From Algoriphagus halophilus (lineage in GTDB: Bacteria; Bacteroidota; Bacteroidia; Cytophagales; Cyclobacteriaceae), in contig NZ_FSRC01000001.1 in NCBI RefSeq assembly GCF_900129785.1, positions 620,001 through 684,000 on the forward strand: 64,000 bases of DNA, written 5' to 3'. This document shows, piece by piece, positions 60,967 through 64,000 of this stretch; within the stretch, counting starts at the first letter, position 1; each line of letters begins with the position of its first letter. The notes beneath the pieces are model-generated. The model saw only the letters and a list, made by a program, of their open reading frames with translations. It was not told the origin of the DNA and searched no databases. The translations under genes and the position numbers were made by a program.

Positions 60967-61431
60967 ATGCCAATTATAGCCACCACCCTGGGAAACATGC
61001 TCATCGAACTAGATGAGGGGAAACTCACTTTACTTCGGTTTACCGAGGATCCGGTGAGTGATGAATCCTTAGAAGGAATGGTGAAGGAAGTAAAACATCA
61101 GCTGGATGAGTACCTCTCTGGCAAGAGAAAAGTATTTGATCTTCCTTTGGATTTAAAAGGAACAGATTTTCAAAAAAGTGTTTGGCAGGCCGTGAATGAA
61201 ATCCCTTTCGGACAAACGACTACCTATATGAAATTGTCCCAAAAACTGGGAAACCCAGCAGCAATTCGTGCGGTGGGAGCAGCTATTGGAGCCAATCCCA
61301 TTTTGGTGATTGTTCCCTGCCACAGGATTATCGGTACGAATGGTCAGCTGACAGGCTATGCAGGAGGCTTGGAAAGAAAACAAGCACTGCTGGAGTTGGA
61401 AGGTTTTCCTGTCCAACAGAGCTTGTTTTGA
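60967..61431 (+). CDS. ogt: Methylated-DNA-protein-cysteine methyltransferase
   Basis: 154 residues. Active site Pro-Cys-His-Arg in 'IVPCHRIIGTNGQLTGYAGGLERK' and 'TDFQKSVWQAVNEIPFGQTTTYMKLSQKLGNPAAIRAVG' are diagnostic of the O6-alkylguanine repair protein (Ogt/MGMT). Suicidal removal of methyl groups. Lies 98 bp after the repressor gene, on the same strand, near the other DNA-damage genes. Confidence 0.95.
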   Translation: MPIIATTLGNMLIELDEGKLTLLRFTEDPVSDESLEGMVKEVKHQLDEYLSGKRKVFDLPLDLKGTDFQKSVWQAVNEIPFGQTTTYMKLSQKLGNPAAIRAVGAAIGANPILVIVPCHRIIGTNGQLTGYAGGLERKQALLELEGFPVQQSLF

Positions 61432-61433
61432 GC

Positions 61434-61946
61434 CTAGTCTTTCAGTTCGACGATTACCTCTATTTCTACGGCAATATCATTGGGCAGTGCTGCCACACCC
61501 ACGGCAGATCTTGCATGCTTCCCCGCTTCTCCAAACACTTCTACCATCAAGTCAGAAAAACCATTGATGACTGCAGGATGCTTGGTGAAGTCAGGAGCAG
61601 AATTGACCATTCCCAATACTTTTACAAATTGTTTGATTCGGCTCAGATCCCCGCCCGTAGCAGCTTTGAGCACTGCCAGAATTTCTACGCCTGTTTCTCT
61701 AGCAGCTTGATACCCCTCTTCCACGGTTAGATCAGCTCCCACTTTGCCGTACACATCAGGTCCATTTCCGGCAAGATAAAGCACATTTCCTACTTGTCGC
61801 CATTTAACGTAAGTCCCCATAGGTGCACCGACTTCAGGTAGGTTGAGGCCTAATTCTTTGATTTTTGCTTCAGGATTTTGAGCCTGTACCATCATTGGAA
61901 GGCAAAAGATGAATGCCAATCCGAGGATTAATTGTTTCAATTTCAT
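61434..61946 (-). CDS. RidA family protein with signal peptide
   Basis: 170 residues. Signal peptide (about 1-22, ending MVQAQ) then a YjgF/YER057c/UK114 domain ('YVKWRQVGNVLYLAGNGPDVYGKVG', 'LSRIKQFVKVLGMVNSAPDFTKHPAVINGFSDLM', 'ARSAVGVAALPNDIAVEIEVIVEL'). RidA proteins deaminate reactive enamines/imines, using an Arg in the 'RSAVGVAALP' segment; export is unusual. Convergent with ogt, 2 bp apart. Confidence 0.92.
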   Translation of the reverse strand: MKLKQLILGLAFIFCLPMMVQAQNPEAKIKELGLNLPEVGAPMGTYVKWRQVGNVLYLAGNGPDVYGKVGADLTVEEGYQAARETGVEILAVLKAATGGDLSRIKQFVKVLGMVNSAPDFTKHPAVINGFSDLMVEVFGEAGKHARSAVGVAALPNDIAVEIEVIVELKD

Positions 61947-62020
61947 GCGTTGGTTGATGTTTAGTATTCCTAAGCTAAGGGTTTCTGCTTATTTTTACAG
62001 CCTGTTTAAACCCTATTTCC

Positions 62021-62485
62021 ATGAGCGATCTAAGCATAATTCCATATTCTCCTGATTACAAAGCTGATTTTGTAGCGATCACCAAAGCTTGGGTAGAAGA
62101 TTATTTTACGCTGGAACCCTTTGATATTGCTCAGCTGGAAAATCCTGAGCAGGTAATCATCCAACCTGGAGGGGATATTATTTTTGCCAAGATGGGCGAT
62201 GAAGTTGTGGGCACTGTAGGCCTTGCGAAAGCAGAAGATGGAATTTTTGAAATGGTGAAAATGGGAGTGAAGCCAGTTGCCCAAGGAAAGGGCGTAGGTA
62301 TGTTATTGGGTAAGGCCATTATTGAAAAGGCCAAAGAAATGGGAGGGAAGAAACTGGTCCTGTATAGTAGTACCAAACTTCAGCCAGCCTTACATATTTA
62401 CAAAAAACTTGGTTTTTATGAATCGGTGCCAGAAGCGGGTAAATATTGTAGATGTGATGTGAAGATGGAGTTAGACCTGGTCTAG
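62021..62485 (+). CDS. GNAT family N-acetyltransferase
   Basis: 154 residues: 'EMVKMGVKPVAQGKGVGMLLGKAIIEKAKEMG' (acetyl-CoA loop GKGVG) and 'LQPALHIYKKLGFYESV' are family-typical. Sensor-free, single domain; substrate unknown. Confidence 0.92.
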   Translation: MSDLSIIPYSPDYKADFVAITKAWVEDYFTLEPFDIAQLENPEQVIIQPGGDIIFAKMGDEVVGTVGLAKAEDGIFEMVKMGVKPVAQGKGVGMLLGKAIIEKAKEMGGKKLVLYSSTKLQPALHIYKKLGFYESVPEAGKYCRCDVKMELDLV

Positions 62486-62592
62486 GCCTGCTTTTGAAAA
62501 CAGGATTTTTATCATGTTTCTCGTTGATTTTCATTAGGATAAGTTAATAGGTTTTTAAGGATATTGAGGTTTAAGTTTTAACCCCAATAACC

Positions 62593-63417
62593 ATGAAGAC
62601 TATACTCGTTCCTTTTGATTTCTCTCCCTATGCTGTTGCCGCTTTGCAGACTGCTTATAAAATCAGTCATAAGTCAGGTGCAGAAATTTTATGTGTTACC
62701 GTGGTCCCCACCGAATTGGACTGGGAATTTTTATCTGAAGAGGCAAAAGCCAAACATTCTCAAGTTCTGGATGAATACAATGAAGCCATGGAAGTCTTGC
62801 CCTCCTATTTAAGAAATATTGCTCCTGCCAAAGCCCCGATCAAACCTATCGTGAAAATTGGTGTTCCATTTGAATCAATTCTTCAGGTTGCAAAGGAGTA
62901 TTCCACCGACTTGATTGTCTTGGGAGCTTATGGAAAAGGGAATGGGGGAGTGAATTTTATTGGGAGTACCCTTCAGAAAATCTTAAGAAATTCTCCTTAT
63001 CCTGTTCTTGCAGTCAAGGAACTATTGGATGGGAATGGGTTTCGGAAAGTAGGTTTTGCCTCAAATTTTGATCCGGCTTCCAAAACGGCATTTGAACGTA
63101 TCAAGCCATTGGTTAAACTTTTTAGAGCCAGTGTGCATCTGGTTTTTGTCAATACCCCTGCTCATTTTACCAATTCGATTGAAGTGGAGGAACGTATGAA
63201 TCATTTTATGAAGGGCTTTGAGGAGCTCACCTTCCATAAACACGTGTTTAATTATTCCGATCCTGAAACCGGACTAGAGAAATTCAGTGATTTGCATAAA
63301 ATAGGATTGATGGCTATGGTTTCCGGTCATCATGAAAAAATCCCGAATTATCAGATTGGAACGACTGAAACGCTGGTGTTTCAAAGTGACTTGGCTGTGC
63401 TCAGTATTAAAGTCTGA
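62593..63417 (+). CDS. Universal stress protein, two-domain type
   Basis: 274 residues. N-terminal USP domain with 'ILVPFDFSPYAVAALQTAYKI' and ATP loop 'LGAYGKGNGGVNFIGST' (G-2x-G-9x-G(S/T)-like); the second half is a degenerate USP domain without a clear ATP loop. Cytoplasmic stress protein. Convergent with the outer-membrane protein gene, 1 bp apart. Confidence 0.9.
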   Translation: MKTILVPFDFSPYAVAALQTAYKISHKSGAEILCVTVVPTELDWEFLSEEAKAKHSQVLDEYNEAMEVLPSYLRNIAPAKAPIKPIVKIGVPFESILQVAKEYSTDLIVLGAYGKGNGGVNFIGSTLQKILRNSPYPVLAVKELLDGNGFRKVGFASNFDPASKTAFERIKPLVKLFRASVHLVFVNTPAHFTNSIEVEERMNHFMKGFEELTFHKHVFNYSDPETGLEKFSDLHKIGLMAMVSGHHEKIPNYQIGTTETLVFQSDLAVLSIKV

Positions 63418-63418
63418 A

Positions 63419-64000
63419 TTACCAGAATCTAAATCGCTTCTCGTAGATTCGATCCCTGAAGATCCAGTTTTCGAAGATGTCTTCGGATAGGTGGATTTCC
63501 AGTCCTATGTTGATGGTCAAGTATCCATCAAAGCGGTGCCTCAATCCAGAGCCTCTTCTGATTCTGCCTCCATTTTTTAGGATTTTATCTACATCTGGCA
63601 TCCCATTGTCATCTAAAAACTGAGGGTTTCTAATGGCAAGCCTCAAGCGATCTGGATTGCTTCCATCTACATAATCTTCCACCAGATCCAGGTAAAATTC
63701 ACTGACATTGTAGGCGGAAATATCATCCATATAGTCGGTGAGCGTGAATCTATAATTCCCCTCAAACGTCAGGTCCATGTATACATTTAACTTGTATTTA
63801 AGGCCCAGTCCCATTGGGAAAGCGATGATGTAACGCTCGTAGGGGTTGTTTTCGAGTTGTAAGGGTCTTAAATCCACCCACTCTCCATCTAGCTGTGTTT
63901 CAGGATTATTGGTGGACAATGCCAATCCTGCAAAAATATAGGGGTTCCAAAGTGGTCTATGGATATTGGGTACTTTGACCGGGTGCCAATGGTATTCGAA
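63419..64000 (-). CDS. DUF6089-like outer membrane protein, C-terminal part
   Basis: The frame is open to the window edge, so the 5' part lies outside. Visible 193 codons: 'WNPYIFAGLAL', 'IAFPMGLGLKYKLNVYMDLTFEGNYRFTLTDYMDDIS', ending in 'FRF W' with a terminal aromatic residue, the pattern of Bacteroidota small beta-barrels with the DUF6089/OMP_b-brl fold. Confidence 0.75.
   Translation of the reverse strand, partial: FEYHWHPVKVPNIHRPLWNPYIFAGLALSTNNPETQLDGEWVDLRPLQLENNPYERYIIAFPMGLGLKYKLNVYMDLTFEGNYRFTLTDYMDDISAYNVSEFYLDLVEDYVDGSNPDRLRLAIRNPQFLDDNGMPDVDKILKNGGRIRRGSGLRHRFDGYLTINIGLEIHLSEDIFENWIFRDRIYEKRFRFW

Overview
The window looks like a chromosomal segment of a marine or aquatic Bacteroidota, most likely order Cytophagales and close to Algoriphagus/Cyclobacteriaceae. 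Support: a SusC/SusD pair, a CusA-type RND pump fused to its outer-membrane TolC-like partner, DUF4221 and DUF6089 proteins, the -7 motif TAnnTTTG, starts without Shine-Dalgarno sequences, and many lipoproteins. The genus is inferred; I saw no rRNA or tRNA gene.

Layout. 0-3.3 kb: end of a heavy-metal efflux operon. 3.5-11.2 kb: SusC/SusD transport pair followed by two secreted phospho-ester hydrolases, probably one nutrient-scavenging locus. 11.2-16.6 kb: ordinary small genes (serine hydrolase, OsmC, AraC, VOC). 16.8-26.8 kb: an AT-rich accessory island. Its minus-strand genes sit in units whose two ends are complementary to each other and end in large imperfect hairpins, as in integron gene cassettes. 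The cargo is an interrupted secreted protein, a Fic AMPylase, a GIY-YIG/DUF4357 protein, a membrane coiled-coil protein with an SMC-like zinc-hook ATPase, and a membrane protein with an octapeptide-repeat protein. Two 126-bp folded direct repeats lie inside the island. No integrase is visible.

27-31 kb: a GH43-like propeller protein, a GH13 alpha-glucosidase and an SDR. 32-35.8 kb: a divergent HD oxygenase/FAD oxidoreductase pair of the type found with phosphonate catabolism, plus a cupin regulator. 35.9-44.5 kb: a TMTC-like TPR glycosyltransferase, OmpA lipoprotein, nucleotide pyrophosphatase/phosphodiesterase, group III truncated haemoglobin, formate/nitrite transporter and membrane proteins.

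44.6-51.6 kb: a RES-Xre toxin-antitoxin pair. Next comes a three-gene unit (small secreted Cys/Gly peptide, DUF4221 lipoprotein, CxxC lipoprotein) lodged against the 3' end of a short dnaE, with a diverged copy of the dnaE tail on the far side of the unit. A RelE/ParE locus with a frameshifted toxin follows. 58.7-61.4 kb: dinB, a LexA-like S24 repressor and ogt. dnaE and dinB, 9 kb apart, share a 33-bp promoter/operator block, so dnaE, dinB and the S24 protein probably form a damage-inducible mutagenesis regulon. Between them lie creatininase, an orphan hybrid-TPR histidine kinase and a pair of secreted ferritin-like proteins. The window ends inside a DUF6089-like outer-membrane protein gene.
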